64,000 nucleotides of DNA, taken from NCBI GenBank assembly GCA_029776065.1, contig JARVJP010000011.1:437338-501337 (forward strand), given 5' to 3'. Every line of letters starts with the position of its first letter. Within the stretch, counting starts at the first letter, position 1. The stretch comes from Nitrososphaeria archaeon. GTDB lineage: Archaea > Thermoproteota > Nitrososphaeria > JACIWG01. Position numbers and translations under genes: made by a program. Shown one piece after another: positions 26,603-36,143 of this stretch. The notes beneath the pieces were generated by a model that was not told the DNA's origin, did no database searches, and worked only from the letters and a program-made list of their open reading frames with translations.

Positions 26603-28239
26603 CCTTCATTCGCTGACTTAACGCTTCGACTATATCTAAGAAGAAACTTTGACTTAGTCTTAGGACCATGGTAGACCCACTTTCTCCTCCTATCTTCAAG
26701 TTCACCTTTTCCTACTAATAGGTCTATTATTCTATTAGCAACGCTTATTTTGATTAAGTCCCCTTCCTCGACCAAAGCTATCGGGCCCCCGGAAGCAGCT
26801 TCTGGACAGATATGGCCAACAGCAGGGCCTCGACTTCCACCTGAAAACCTGCCATCGGTTACAAGAGCTATATCCTCATCCAATCCCATTCCAACAACAG
26901 CGCTAGTGGGGCTAAGCATTTCACGCATACCAGGTCCTCCCTTAGGGCCCTCATATCTTATGACAACAACATTTCCTTTCTCCACCTTATTATTTATTAT
27001 CGCTTCATATGCTTCTTCCTCAGAATCATAAACCTTTGCAGTGCCTTCAAAAGTGTAGTCTTTTGTCTTTAAGGCAGAGACCTTCATCACAGCCCCTTCA
27101 GGAGCTAACGTACCCTTTAGTATTATCAGTCCTCCCGTAGGGTGCACGGGGCTATCAAAGCTTCGTATGATGTCTTTGTTGTTTATTTTTGCTTTCTCTA
27201 ATATCGCTCCAACTGTTTTTCCCAAAACAGTGGGCATGTTAGTGTGAAGTTTTTCTCTAATCGATTTCATCAACGCAGGGACTCCACCCGCCTTATGGAA
27301 GTCTTCAACCATAAACTCTCCTCCCGGATAAATTGGTGAAATATGAGGTATGATGTGGCTTAATCGATCAAAATCTTCTAAGCTGATTTTGGTTTCTGCT
27401 TCTTTACTAATAGCCATAAGGTGTAGTATCGTGTTAGTCGACCCTCCAAGAGCCATATCAACCATTATCGCGTTTTCAAAAGACTCTTTAGTCATGAACT
27501 TTCGAATGTTCACACTGTTATTGACTAAATACATTATCTGCTTGCCAGTGTTATAGGCAAGCCTTTCTCTCTCCCATCCTTGTGATGGCGCTGTAGAGGA
27601 ATATGGCAGAGATATCCCCATTGCTTCACAAAGTATCGCCATCGTGTTAGCGGTGAATAAGCCGCAGCAGGAACCCGCTCCTGGGCAGGCTCTTCTTTCA
27701 ACTTCTAGGAGATCTTTATACCTTATCTTCCCTTTTTCATATTCTCCGACTGCTTCAAAGACGTGAATTAGCCCTATCTTATTGCCCTTATGCTTCCCAG
27801 CCTTCATAGGCCCGCCTGTAATCAGTATGGATGGTAGATTCAACCGTGCAGCAGCCATGACCATGCCAGGTGTTATCTTGTCACAGTTGGATAGTAATAC
27901 CAACCCATCAAAGGCATGCGCTCTGGCCATGACTTCAACAGAATCTGCGATGACTTCTCTAGATGGTAAAGAATATTTCATGCCTTCATGACCCATTGCG
28001 ATTCCGTCGTCCACAGCAATCGTGTTAAACTCAAATGGTATCCCGCCAGCATCTATGATTCCTTTTTTAATGTGTTGTACGAGGTCTCTTAAGTGGACAT
28101 GACCTGGGACGATAGTGGTGTAACTGTTTGCTATCCCAATGAATGGTTTATCAAAGTCCTCGTCGTTTAAGCCAACCGCTCTTAAAAGTGACCTGTGCGG
28201 TGCCCTATTGGCTCCGTTCTTTATTCTCTCACTTTCCAT
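26587..28239 (-). CDS. ilvD: Dihydroxy-acid dehydratase
   Basis: GIANSYTTIVPGHVHLRDL, SNCDKITPGMVMAAARLNLPSI, CPGAGSCCGLFTANTM, ALVTDGRFSGG. Confidence 0.97.
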   Translation of the reverse strand: MESERIKNGANRAPHRSLLRAVGLNDEDFDKPFIGIANSYTTIVPGHVHLRDLVQHIKKGIIDAGGIPFEFNTIAVDDGIAMGHEGMKYSLPSREVIADSVEVMARAHAFDGLVLLSNCDKITPGMVMAAARLNLPSILITGGPMKAGKHKGNKIGLIHVFEAVGEYEKGKIRYKDLLEVERRACPGAGSCCGLFTANTMAILCEAMGISLPYSSTAPSQGWERERLAYNTGKQIMYLVNNSVNIRKFMTKESFENAIMVDMALGGSTNTILHLMAISKEAETKISLEDFDRLSHIIPHISPIYPGGEFMVEDFHKAGGVPALMKSIREKLHTNMPTVLGKTVGAILEKAKINNKDIIRSFDSPVHPTGGLIILKGTLAPEGAVMKVSALKTKDYTFEGTAKVYDSEEEAYEAIINNKVEKGNVVVIRYEGPKGGPGMREMLSPTSAVVGMGLDEDIALVTDGRFSGGSRGPAVGHICPEAASGGPIALVEEGDLIKISVANRIIDLLVGKGELEDRRRKWVYHGPKTKSKFLLRYSRSVKSANEGCVLE

Positions 28240-28385
28240 GAGGAGAAGAGCAACTGGATATCTCTATATAAACGTTTATAGTGTGCGAAAATATAGGTTA
28301 AATTTAAAATTTTATAACAAATATTATCTTAAATTTTACTAATATTTAATTTAAATCTTATTATTAAGTTCAGATGGCCGATAAG

Positions 28386-28393
28386 TTTATAAA
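28386..28393 (+). promoter_or_regulatory. Candidate TATA box TTTATAAA for the ilv leader ORF
   Basis: Centre about 29 bp upstream of leader ATG at 28419, compatible with a leaderless or near-leaderless transcript. Confidence 0.5.
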
Positions 28394-28418
28394 GGAAATT
28401 CGCCATGCCTACTGTCTA

Positions 28419-28496
28419 ATGGAACAGTTAGAAGCTTCATCAAAGCTTGTCTCCATTATAAGGAGATTAAATGTAATTCTCCTTATTATCGTCTAA
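28419..28496 (+). CDS. 25-aa leader ORF MEQLEASSKLVSIIRRLNVILLIIV (candidate BCAA attenuator peptide)
   Basis: 13/25 residues are I/L/V; last seven codons V-I-L-L-I-I-V before TAA; immediately upstream of ilvB. Frame is also open from ATG 28374 (40 aa). Confidence 0.6.
   Translation: MEQLEASSKLVSIIRRLNVILLIIV
28458..28486 (+). promoter_or_regulatory. Hairpin ATAAGGAGA...TCTCCTTAT overlapping the 3' half of the leader ORF
   Basis: 9-bp perfect stem extended by 3 bp past a bulge, loop AATG. Confidence 0.65.
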
Positions 28497-28499
28497 GCT

Positions 28500-28523
28500 G
28501 CCCCGATAAAATTTTAATGGGGC
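28500..28523 (+). promoter_or_regulatory. Hairpin GCCCC...GGGGC adjoining the ilvB Shine-Dalgarno
   Basis: 5-bp GC stem 28500-28504/28519-28523, directly before GGGTGAT (28524-28530), the likely SD of ATG 28538. Confidence 0.55.
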
Positions 28524-28537
28524 GGGTGATAAAAAAA

Positions 28538-30223
28538 ATGGTCCGATTATCTGGTGCTCGTGCTCTTGTCGAATCCCTTAAACTGGAGAATGTAGGAATT
28601 GTCTTCGGCTACCCAGGAGGAGCTATAATCCCTGTCTACGATGAATTAAAGGATAGTGGGATAAGACATATTCTTGCAAGGCATGAACAATGCGCTGCAC
28701 ATATGGCCGATGGTTACGCTAGAGCTTCTAGAAGGGTTGGTGTTGTGGTTGCCACTTCTGGGCCAGGCGCAACCAACCTTGTCACAGGTATAGCGACTGC
28801 GCACTTAGACTCCTCTCCTGTAGTTGCGATCACAGGGCAGGTTCCAACAAGCCTTCTCGATACAGACGCCTTCCAAGAAGCCGATGTTCCTGGTATATTT
28901 AACCCAATAACAAAGTATGTGTTTCAGCCAAGGTCAGCATCTGAGGTTCCTTATAGTGTTAAAGCTGCTTTTTATCTTGCTTCAACAGGGAGAACTGGTC
29001 CAGTTGTGGTGGATATTCCTAAGGACGTTCAGACAAAGGTAGATGATATGTCCTTCCCAGATAAAGTGACTGTAAGAGGGTACACCCCGTATATCGAACC
29101 AGACTCAACTGCTGTCGCTAGAGCAGCAGAAATTCTACTTAGCGCAGAAAAACCGATTCTACTAGCAGGCGGTGGTGTAAAAAGGAGTTGTACTGAGGAT
29201 GTGCTTTTAGCTTTAGCTAACAATCTAATGCTCCCTGTTGTGACCACATTTATGGGTAAAGGTTCCTTCCCAGAAGATCATATTTTGTCTATGGGTACAA
29301 TAGGGATGCATGGCACCTATCAGGCCAACACCCTAATAACTGAAGCAGACGTAGTTGTATCATTTGGTGCTAGGTTCTCAGACAGGTCAACAATGGATAT
29401 CAATGGTTTCACAAATAGAAAGAAGGTTATACAATTCGACATAGACCCCACCGAAGTCGGTAAGAATATCGAACCAACCGAATTTGTCGTAGGCGATCTT
29501 AGAAGGTCCATGACAATGTTCTGTGAAGAATTGATGAAGAGAGCTATAACAAAGAACGAGTCCCCTTGGCTAAAGAGGGTGATTAGCCTCAAACAAGAAT
29601 ATGATGAGAAGGTCTTTGGAAACAATGGTAATAATGGGCTTAGCTCTCCAAAGATAATAAAGAAGATCAGGGAGGTGCTGCCATCTGAGTCGATTGTAAC
29701 AACCGAAGTCGGCCAAAATCAGATGTGGGCTAAGCTCTACTTTAAGGTAGCTCAGCAAGGGCTGTTCATCACCAGTGGCGGACTTGGAACCATGGGTTTC
29801 GGTTTCCCTGCTGCTATTGGTGCGAAGGCTGCTAAACCTTCTGTGCCTGTGTTAGATATAGCTGGGGATGGCAGTTTCCAGATGACATGTAACTCCTTAG
29901 CCACAAGTGTAACTGAAAACCTTCCAGTTATAGTTTGTATCCTGAATAATAGTTCCCTTGGTCTTGTTGCACAATGGCAAAGAACATTTTACAATAAAAG
30001 GTATTATGCTACATGGCTTGGTTCTACACCAGATTTTGTAAAACTTGCACACGCATATGGAGCTGAAGGAGTAAGGGTCCAGAGCTTAGACGAGCTCGAG
30101 AGAGCTCTTAAACAAGCGTTAAGATGTGAGGTGACCACAGTAATAGACATACCTATTTCTCCTGAAGAAGATGTTTTACCGTTTGTTCCGACAGGTGGTA
30201 GTTTAAAAGACATGTTGGTGTGA
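28538..30223 (+). CDS. ilvB: Acetolactate synthase large subunit
   Basis: SGARALVESLKLENVGIVFGYPGGAIIPVYDEL, GPGATNLVTGIATAH; SD GGGTGA 8 nt before ATG 28538 (ORF opens at 28517). Confidence 0.96.
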   Translation: MVRLSGARALVESLKLENVGIVFGYPGGAIIPVYDELKDSGIRHILARHEQCAAHMADGYARASRRVGVVVATSGPGATNLVTGIATAHLDSSPVVAITGQVPTSLLDTDAFQEADVPGIFNPITKYVFQPRSASEVPYSVKAAFYLASTGRTGPVVVDIPKDVQTKVDDMSFPDKVTVRGYTPYIEPDSTAVARAAEILLSAEKPILLAGGGVKRSCTEDVLLALANNLMLPVVTTFMGKGSFPEDHILSMGTIGMHGTYQANTLITEADVVVSFGARFSDRSTMDINGFTNRKKVIQFDIDPTEVGKNIEPTEFVVGDLRRSMTMFCEELMKRAITKNESPWLKRVISLKQEYDEKVFGNNGNNGLSSPKIIKKIREVLPSESIVTTEVGQNQMWAKLYFKVAQQGLFITSGGLGTMGFGFPAAIGAKAAKPSVPVLDIAGDGSFQMTCNSLATSVTENLPVIVCILNNSSLGLVAQWQRTFYNKRYYATWLGSTPDFVKLAHAYGAEGVRVQSLDELERALKQALRCEVTTVIDIPISPEEDVLPFVPTGGSLKDMLV

Positions 30224-30224
30224 T

Positions 30225-30710
30225 ATGAAAAGAAACAACTTAAAAACCGTTTCATTACTGGTGGAGAACAAACCAGGAGTACTTTTCAGAGTCGCAAATC
30301 ACTTTAAGAGAAGGAACTACAACATTGAAAGTATTGCGGTGGGACCGACTGAGGATAAAACTGTGTCTAGGATGGTCATCACGATGATCGCTGATGAGAA
30401 GAGTGCCCTTTCATTCACTAGACTACTTAGAAAGACGATCGACGTGCTTGATGTTAAGTTAGTTGAAGAGGATAATGTTATAAGTAGGGAACTCGCTCTA
30501 GTCAAAATATTGACAAAAGATCAGGCTACAAGGGACTCGGTTATTGAACTAGTGAAATCTAAGGGTGTAAAGGTAGCTGAAGTGACAGAGGATTCGATCA
30601 TCATTGAGGTCTCCGACAGCTTTGAAGGCGTAGAAGACTTTATAAATTCCGCGTCTAGGTTCACTGTATGCAGTATTTCAAGAACAGGTGTAACTGTAAT
30701 TGAAAAATAA
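30225..30710 (+). CDS. ilvN: Acetolactate synthase small (regulatory) subunit
   Basis: ACT-domain start VSLLVENKPGVLFRVANHFKRRNYNIESIAVGPTED. Confidence 0.95.
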   Translation: MKRNNLKTVSLLVENKPGVLFRVANHFKRRNYNIESIAVGPTEDKTVSRMVITMIADEKSALSFTRLLRKTIDVLDVKLVEEDNVISRELALVKILTKDQATRDSVIELVKSKGVKVAEVTEDSIIIEVSDSFEGVEDFINSASRFTVCSISRTGVTVIEK

Positions 30711-30730
30711 TATTTCTAGGTGGTATAAAA

Positions 30731-31720
30731 ATGGCTAAAATATACTATGATTCCGACGTAGACTTTAAGGCTCTATCTGAAAAGAAAATCGCAATAATAG
30801 GGTATGGTAGTCAGGGTAGAGCGCATGCTCTGAACTTACGTGATTCAGGGCTAAACGTGCTTGTAGGCTTAAGAAAGGAAGGGACTAGTTGGAAGCTTGC
30901 AGGTGAAGACGGCTTCGAACCGATGGAAATCGGTGAAGCCTGTGCAGAAGCTGATGTGATAATGGTCCTCACCCCTGACACAACTCACAGCTCAATATAT
31001 TTGAATTCAATTAAAGGGAATTTGAAGACTGGTAAAGCGCTAGGTTTTGCTCATGGCTATGCTATAAGATTCGGGCTTATCAAGCCCCCTAACGATGTTG
31101 ACGTGTTCATGGTTGCTCCAAAAGGCCCAGGTGCTAAGGTTCGAGAGGCTTACTTGAATAAATTCGGTGTACCTGCGTTGGTGGCTGTTGAACAAAACTA
31201 CTCAGGTAAAGCTAAAGAACTAGCTTTAGCTTATGCTAAAGGCTTAGGCGCTACGAAGGCAGGGGTCGTTGAGACAACCTTCGAAGAGGAAACAGAATCA
31301 GATCTGCTAGGTGAACAAGCGGTACTAGTTGGTGGTGTAATGAGTCTGATCGAAAAAGGTTATGAAGTCTTAACAGAAGCTGGGTACCAACCAGAGCTAG
31401 CATATTTTGAAGTATGCAATGAGCTTAAACTCATTGTGGACTTGATCTACGCGAAGGGTTTTAAAGGCATGTTGTGCTCTGTGAGTGACACCGCGAAATA
31501 CGGTGGGTTGACTAGAGGATATAAAATAGTCGACGACCATGTAAAACAGAACATGAGAAAGGCCCTTGAAGAGATTAAAAGGGGGGATTTCGCGCGTGAG
31601 TGGACTGGTGACGTTGGAGTAAGCACTGAAAGGCTAGCAGAAATGATGGCTAAAATGGATGAAAAGGAGATAGAAAAGGTGGGCTATGTCATTAGGAAAC
31701 TCGCTGGGATAGAAAAATGA
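30731..31720 (+). CDS. ilvC: Ketol-acid reductoisomerase
   Basis: IAIIGYGSQGRAHALNLRDSG, APKGPGAKVREAY, ETDLLGEQ-like ESDLLGEQAVLVGG. Confidence 0.97.
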   Translation: MAKIYYDSDVDFKALSEKKIAIIGYGSQGRAHALNLRDSGLNVLVGLRKEGTSWKLAGEDGFEPMEIGEACAEADVIMVLTPDTTHSSIYLNSIKGNLKTGKALGFAHGYAIRFGLIKPPNDVDVFMVAPKGPGAKVREAYLNKFGVPALVAVEQNYSGKAKELALAYAKGLGATKAGVVETTFEEETESDLLGEQAVLVGGVMSLIEKGYEVLTEAGYQPELAYFEVCNELKLIVDLIYAKGFKGMLCSVSDTAKYGGLTRGYKIVDDHVKQNMRKALEEIKRGDFAREWTGDVGVSTERLAEMMAKMDEKEIEKVGYVIRKLAGIEK

Positions 31721-33222
31721 ATAAGCGAGTATACGTCTTCGACACAACTCTCAGAGATGGAGAGCAGACACCAGAAGTCGGTTTAACGATCGACGATAAG
31801 GTTCAGATAGCAAATCAGCTTGATAGACTAGGTGTTGACGTCATAGAAGCAGGTTTTCCTATCAGCAGCGAGGGGGAGTTCTTAGCAGTAAAGAAGATAG
31901 CTGGAGCGAAACTTAATTCAAAGATCTGTGGTTTAGCTCGCGCTGTTAAAGGAGACATGGATAAAGCCTTGGATACTGGCGTAGATAGAGTTCATGTCTT
32001 CATCGCAACCTCAGATATTCACCTGAAGCACAAACTAAAGATGACGCGGGAAGAGGTGTATCAGAGGGCGATTGAATCCGTCGAATACCTTAAAGGGCAT
32101 GGAGTAGAAGTTGAATTCTCCGCAGAAGATGCGACTAGAACCGATCTTGAGTTTTTGAAGCAAGTTTATGGAGAAGTTGCGAGGGTGGGAGCTGACTACC
32201 TTGATATAGCTGACACTGTTGGGATAATGAACCCAGAAGGGATGGCGAAGCTTGTAGAATCCATAAAAAGCGTTTCAGGTAGATCCGTTATAAGCGTTCA
32301 CTGCCATAATGACTTCGGTTTAGCTACATCGAATACTATTGCTGGTGTTTTAGCTGGCGCAGGCCAATTCCACGCAACCATAAATGGGATAGGAGAAAGA
32401 GCTGGTAACGCAAGTTTGGAGGAGGTCGTAATGGCTTTAGAGTTTCTTTATGGCTATAAACTGGGAATAAACAAGAAATTGACATATGAGACAAGTAGGC
32501 TGGTTTCAAGGTTAACTGGTATTTACGTTCAACCGAATAAAGCGATCGTGGGCGACAACGCCTTCGGGCATGGAGCGGGAATTCATACCCACGGCTTAAT
32601 AGAGGAACCATCAACATACGAGTCCATAAACCCTGAAATGGTCGGTAAAAAGAGGTGGCTGGTAGCAGGAAAATATGCTGGTTCACATGGTATCAAGGCG
32701 CAGCTGGAAAGCCTTGGGATAAAGCCGAAAGAGGAGCAGCTCAAAACCATTGTTCTAAAGGTTAAAGAGCTGGGTGATAAAGGAAAAGTGGTTACGGACA
32801 CCGACCTCGTAGCCATCGCAAGCTCTGTCATAGGTCAAGTAAGCGCAGAAGAAAGGGCTTTGAGCTTGGAGGAGTTTATTGTTGTCACAGGGCATAAAGT
32901 AATGCCAACTGCATCCATTAAGGTCAAATTCGACGGAAAAGAATATGTCGCATCACAGATGGGTGTTGGGCCGGTTGACGCTGCAATGAAAGCAATCCAA
33001 GAGGTACTTAAAGATACCATAAAGGTCAGCCTAAAAGAGTACAGAATCGACGCGGTAACAGGGGGATCAGACGCCCTCGCTGAAGTAACGGTGAGGGTGG
33101 AGGACGCGAACAACCTTCAAGCCTCTGCGAGAACAGCTGGTCCAGACATAGTCCAGACCAGTGTAGAAGCCATGTTAGAGGGGATCAACAAGCTTCTTCT
33201 AAAGAGAAAGTATCAAGCATGA
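31717..33222 (+). CDS. leuA: 2-isopropylmalate synthase (HMGL-like)
   Basis: FDTTLRDGEQTPEVGLT, SVHCHNDFGLATSNTIAGVLAGA, C-terminal regulatory domain. Confidence 0.92.
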   Translation: MNKRVYVFDTTLRDGEQTPEVGLTIDDKVQIANQLDRLGVDVIEAGFPISSEGEFLAVKKIAGAKLNSKICGLARAVKGDMDKALDTGVDRVHVFIATSDIHLKHKLKMTREEVYQRAIESVEYLKGHGVEVEFSAEDATRTDLEFLKQVYGEVARVGADYLDIADTVGIMNPEGMAKLVESIKSVSGRSVISVHCHNDFGLATSNTIAGVLAGAGQFHATINGIGERAGNASLEEVVMALEFLYGYKLGINKKLTYETSRLVSRLTGIYVQPNKAIVGDNAFGHGAGIHTHGLIEEPSTYESINPEMVGKKRWLVAGKYAGSHGIKAQLESLGIKPKEEQLKTIVLKVKELGDKGKVVTDTDLVAIASSVIGQVSAEERALSLEEFIVVTGHKVMPTASIKVKFDGKEYVASQMGVGPVDAAMKAIQEVLKDTIKVSLKEYRIDAVTGGSDALAEVTVRVEDANNLQASARTAGPDIVQTSVEAMLEGINKLLLKRKYQA

Positions 33223-34235
33223 TGTACAGAATCGCTTGGATACCAGGAGACGGCATAGGACCTGAAATATCAGATGCTGCCATAAAGTTTCTTGAAGCGT
33301 TACAAAAAAGGTTTTCTCTGAACTTAGACATTTCTTCCTACCAAGCAGGCGATAGCTGTAAGGCTAGATTTGGTGTAGCGCTACCAAAGGAAACGATCGA
33401 GGGAGTAAAGAACTCTGATGCAGCTGTAAAAGGGCCTGTTGGAGAGAGTGCTGCTGACGTGATTGTCAGGCTTCGCCAGATGCTCGACCTTTACGCTAAC
33501 GTGAGACCTGCCAAAAGTTACGCCAACCTCCCATACTTGAAGGATATCGATCTGGTAATAGTTAGAGAGAACACAGAAGATTTGTATGTTGGCAAAGAAT
33601 TTGAGGTCAACGGCGGTGCTGTGGCTTTAAGGGTTATAACAGAAAAAGCCTCTAAGCGTATTGCGAAGGTAGCGGCAGAGATCGCCCTATCAAGAAGAAA
33701 AAAGGTGACGATCGTGCACAAGGCTAACGTGATGAGAAAGACTTGCGGCCTGTTCGCTAAAAGCGTTAGGGGAGAGTTAGCGAAATATCCCGAATTATCC
33801 GTAAACGAGGTTTATGTGGATGCGGCTAGTATGATGCTGATAAGAAATCCTGAAGTATTTGACGTCATAGTTACAACGAACCTATTCGGCGACATACTAA
33901 GTGATGAAGCAGCACAAGTCGCTGGAGGGCTTGGTATGGCAGCATCCGCGAACATAGGTACTTCCAAAGCTTTGTTTGAGCCGGTCCATGGTTCAGCACC
34001 CGATATCGCAGGGAAAGGAATAGCTAACCCATACTCTATGATATTATCATGTAAAATGATGTTTGAATGGCTATCTAACAAACAAAATGACAAAGATCTG
34101 AGTAAAGTAGCCAGCTTTATTGAGCAAGTCTGTGTAAAGGCCCTGTCTAATGGCGTAAAGACACCTGACCTAGCTGGTGGGTTCACAACAGACCAGGTTG
34201 CAGAGAAGCTCTGCAGCCTCGTGTTCATGAAATAG
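33219..34235 (+). CDS. leuB: 3-isopropylmalate dehydrogenase
   Basis: IPGDGIGPEISDAA, RENTEDLYVGKEFEV, NLFGDILSDEAAQVAGGLGMAASANIG. Confidence 0.92.
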   Translation: MMYRIAWIPGDGIGPEISDAAIKFLEALQKRFSLNLDISSYQAGDSCKARFGVALPKETIEGVKNSDAAVKGPVGESAADVIVRLRQMLDLYANVRPAKSYANLPYLKDIDLVIVRENTEDLYVGKEFEVNGGAVALRVITEKASKRIAKVAAEIALSRRKKVTIVHKANVMRKTCGLFAKSVRGELAKYPELSVNEVYVDAASMMLIRNPEVFDVIVTTNLFGDILSDEAAQVAGGLGMAASANIGTSKALFEPVHGSAPDIAGKGIANPYSMILSCKMMFEWLSNKQNDKDLSKVASFIEQVCVKALSNGVKTPDLAGGFTTDQVAEKLCSLVFMK

Positions 34236-34260
34236 CATATGACGTTGTTGCGATCTCTAG

Positions 34261-35025
34261 CTACTCTATAATCTTTCTGAAGCTAATGGATGCTATAACA
34301 AACATTACTAAATCGAATATAGCTATTGCAACCAAATCCAAGGGGAGATTAGATAAATCGCCCGTGATCATCAAGCTCCTCACAGCGTCCACAACATAGC
34401 TCATTGGGTTAACAAGGGCGAACTCTTGTAGTAAAGGAGGCATGATCTTAACCGGGTACAATGCGTTACTAGCGAAGAACAATGGCATAATAATCGCTTG
34501 CCCAATGCCCATGAACCTCTCCCTCGTTTTCATAAACGATGCCACAAAAATAGATATTGCGGCGAAACCACCTGAAGCTAAGAAGATGATGAAGAGGGAT
34601 GAAACGAAGTAAAGCGGGTTAAGAACGAACTTAACTCCAATAAGCAACGCGACAGGGACAATGATGAGTGCTTGAAAGATCGCCCGAACACCAGACGCCA
34701 TCGACCGCCCTATAACTGTTGCGTATCTGGACGCAGGTGTAACAAGAAGCTTCTTTAATATGCCTGATTCCCTTTCCCAAACGATTGTTAAACCATAAAA
34801 GATGGACACAAACGTCGTAGACTGAATTAGAACACCAGGGGTGATAAAGTCCGTGTATGGAATATCACCCGTAGGAATCGCTTTCACCCCTCCCATAATA
34901 GGGCCGTAAACAACTATCCATAAAATTGGCTGAATCGCTCTCGAATAGATCTCAGTCCTGTCGTGCTTAAGCCTCCTCAACTCCAATTCGATCATAACTA
35001 ACATGTTTCTAAGAAAATCTACCAA
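34261..35025 (-). CDS. ABC-2 type transporter permease
   Basis: Polytopic; ESGILKKLLVTPASRYATVIGRSM typical of ABC-2 membrane proteins. Confidence 0.9.
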   Translation of the reverse strand: MVDFLRNMLVMIELELRRLKHDRTEIYSRAIQPILWIVVYGPIMGGVKAIPTGDIPYTDFITPGVLIQSTTFVSIFYGLTIVWERESGILKKLLVTPASRYATVIGRSMASGVRAIFQALIIVPVALLIGVKFVLNPLYFVSSLFIIFLASGGFAAISIFVASFMKTRERFMGIGQAIIMPLFFASNALYPVKIMPPLLQEFALVNPMSYVVDAVRSLMITGDLSNLPLDLVAIAIFDLVMFVIASISFRKIIE

Positions 35026-35027
35026 CT

Positions 35028-36026
35028 CTACCCCCTCCTAATCATACGCCTGACCTGGGTAACCTCACTGATCCTGCCAATGGTGTCTAACCTTGTTCCC
35101 GCATACTTCAAGAACACGTCGTCTAATGTAGGTTTTGTCATAGAGATTTTTTTAGCAGGAACCCCTTTTCCCTTTAAGATGTCAATAATACTGGGCAAGG
35201 CTATCTCAGCATTCTCGACTACGACACTTAACTCTGAGTTATGGAAGATAACGTCTTTAACAAGACTCGAACTTCTAACAGCCTCTAAAACGTCTTCTCC
35301 CACATCGTTACCATTTATTCCAAATACAATTACTTCTCCACCGACACTATGTTTAAGCTCTTCAGATGAACCTAACTTAACAAGTTTCCCCTTGTTGATG
35401 ATCGCTATCTCATCAGAGTAAAGATCTGCCTCATCCATGTAGTGGGTATTAAAAAATACGGTTGCTTCAAAATCCTTCTTAAATGAGGTTAACTTTTCCC
35501 AAACAGCCTTCCTAGCAGAGGGATCTAGACCTATTGTGGGCTCATCTAAAAAAAGAATCTTCGGTTTCGCAAGTAATGCGCAAGCAATCTCAAGTCTCCT
35601 GACCATACCCCCAGAGTAGGTCCTGACTAAGTTATCCTTCACCCCCTCCATATCCATACTCCTTAATACTTCTTCAATTGCTTTCTCCCTACTGCCAGAG
35701 TCTATTCCATAAATCTTAGCATAAATTAAAAGGTTCTCGTAACCACTTATATCCGTCCACACGCTCATCTCTTGGGGAATATAGCTTACGATCCTCCTAA
35801 TTTCTGAGCCATGGTGAACGACATCAAAGTTAAAGACGAATGCTTCGCCGGAAGTAGGTTTAAGTTGAGTGGTTAAGATTCTCATTAAAGTGGTCTTTCC
35901 AGCGCCATTGGGACCTAACAAGGCAAAAACCTTCCCCATTTCAACCTTTAAGTCGACACCATCTAAAGCCTTGATTCTGCCATCATACACTTTAACAAGG
36001 CTTCTCGCCTCAACAGCTAGCTCCAT
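35028..36026 (-). CDS. ABC-2 type transporter ATPase
   Basis: GPNGAGKTTLMRIL, YSGGMVRRLEIACALL, FLDEPTIGLDP. Confidence 0.93.
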   Translation of the reverse strand: MELAVEARSLVKVYDGRIKALDGVDLKVEMGKVFALLGPNGAGKTTLMRILTTQLKPTSGEAFVFNFDVVHHGSEIRRIVSYIPQEMSVWTDISGYENLLIYAKIYGIDSGSREKAIEEVLRSMDMEGVKDNLVRTYSGGMVRRLEIACALLAKPKILFLDEPTIGLDPSARKAVWEKLTSFKKDFEATVFFNTHYMDEADLYSDEIAIINKGKLVKLGSSEELKHSVGGEVIVFGINGNDVGEDVLEAVRSSSLVKDVIFHNSELSVVVENAEIALPSIIDILKGKGVPAKKISMTKPTLDDVFLKYAGTRLDTIGRISEVTQVRRMIRRG

Positions 36027-36143
36027 TTATCATCAAATTCTCCCTGAGAAGGCGGCTATATAAATAAAGTCTTAATGCTTCAGAAACTACGCTTATGTCA
36101 CAATCTTTAGATCTTTAACTCAATCTCCTTTTACCTGTAATTC

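Noticed and set aside
28531-28537. A-run after the GCCCC/GGGGC hairpin as an intrinsic terminator
   Set aside because: A-rich rather than T-rich on the transcript strand, so not a terminator for ilvB-direction transcription
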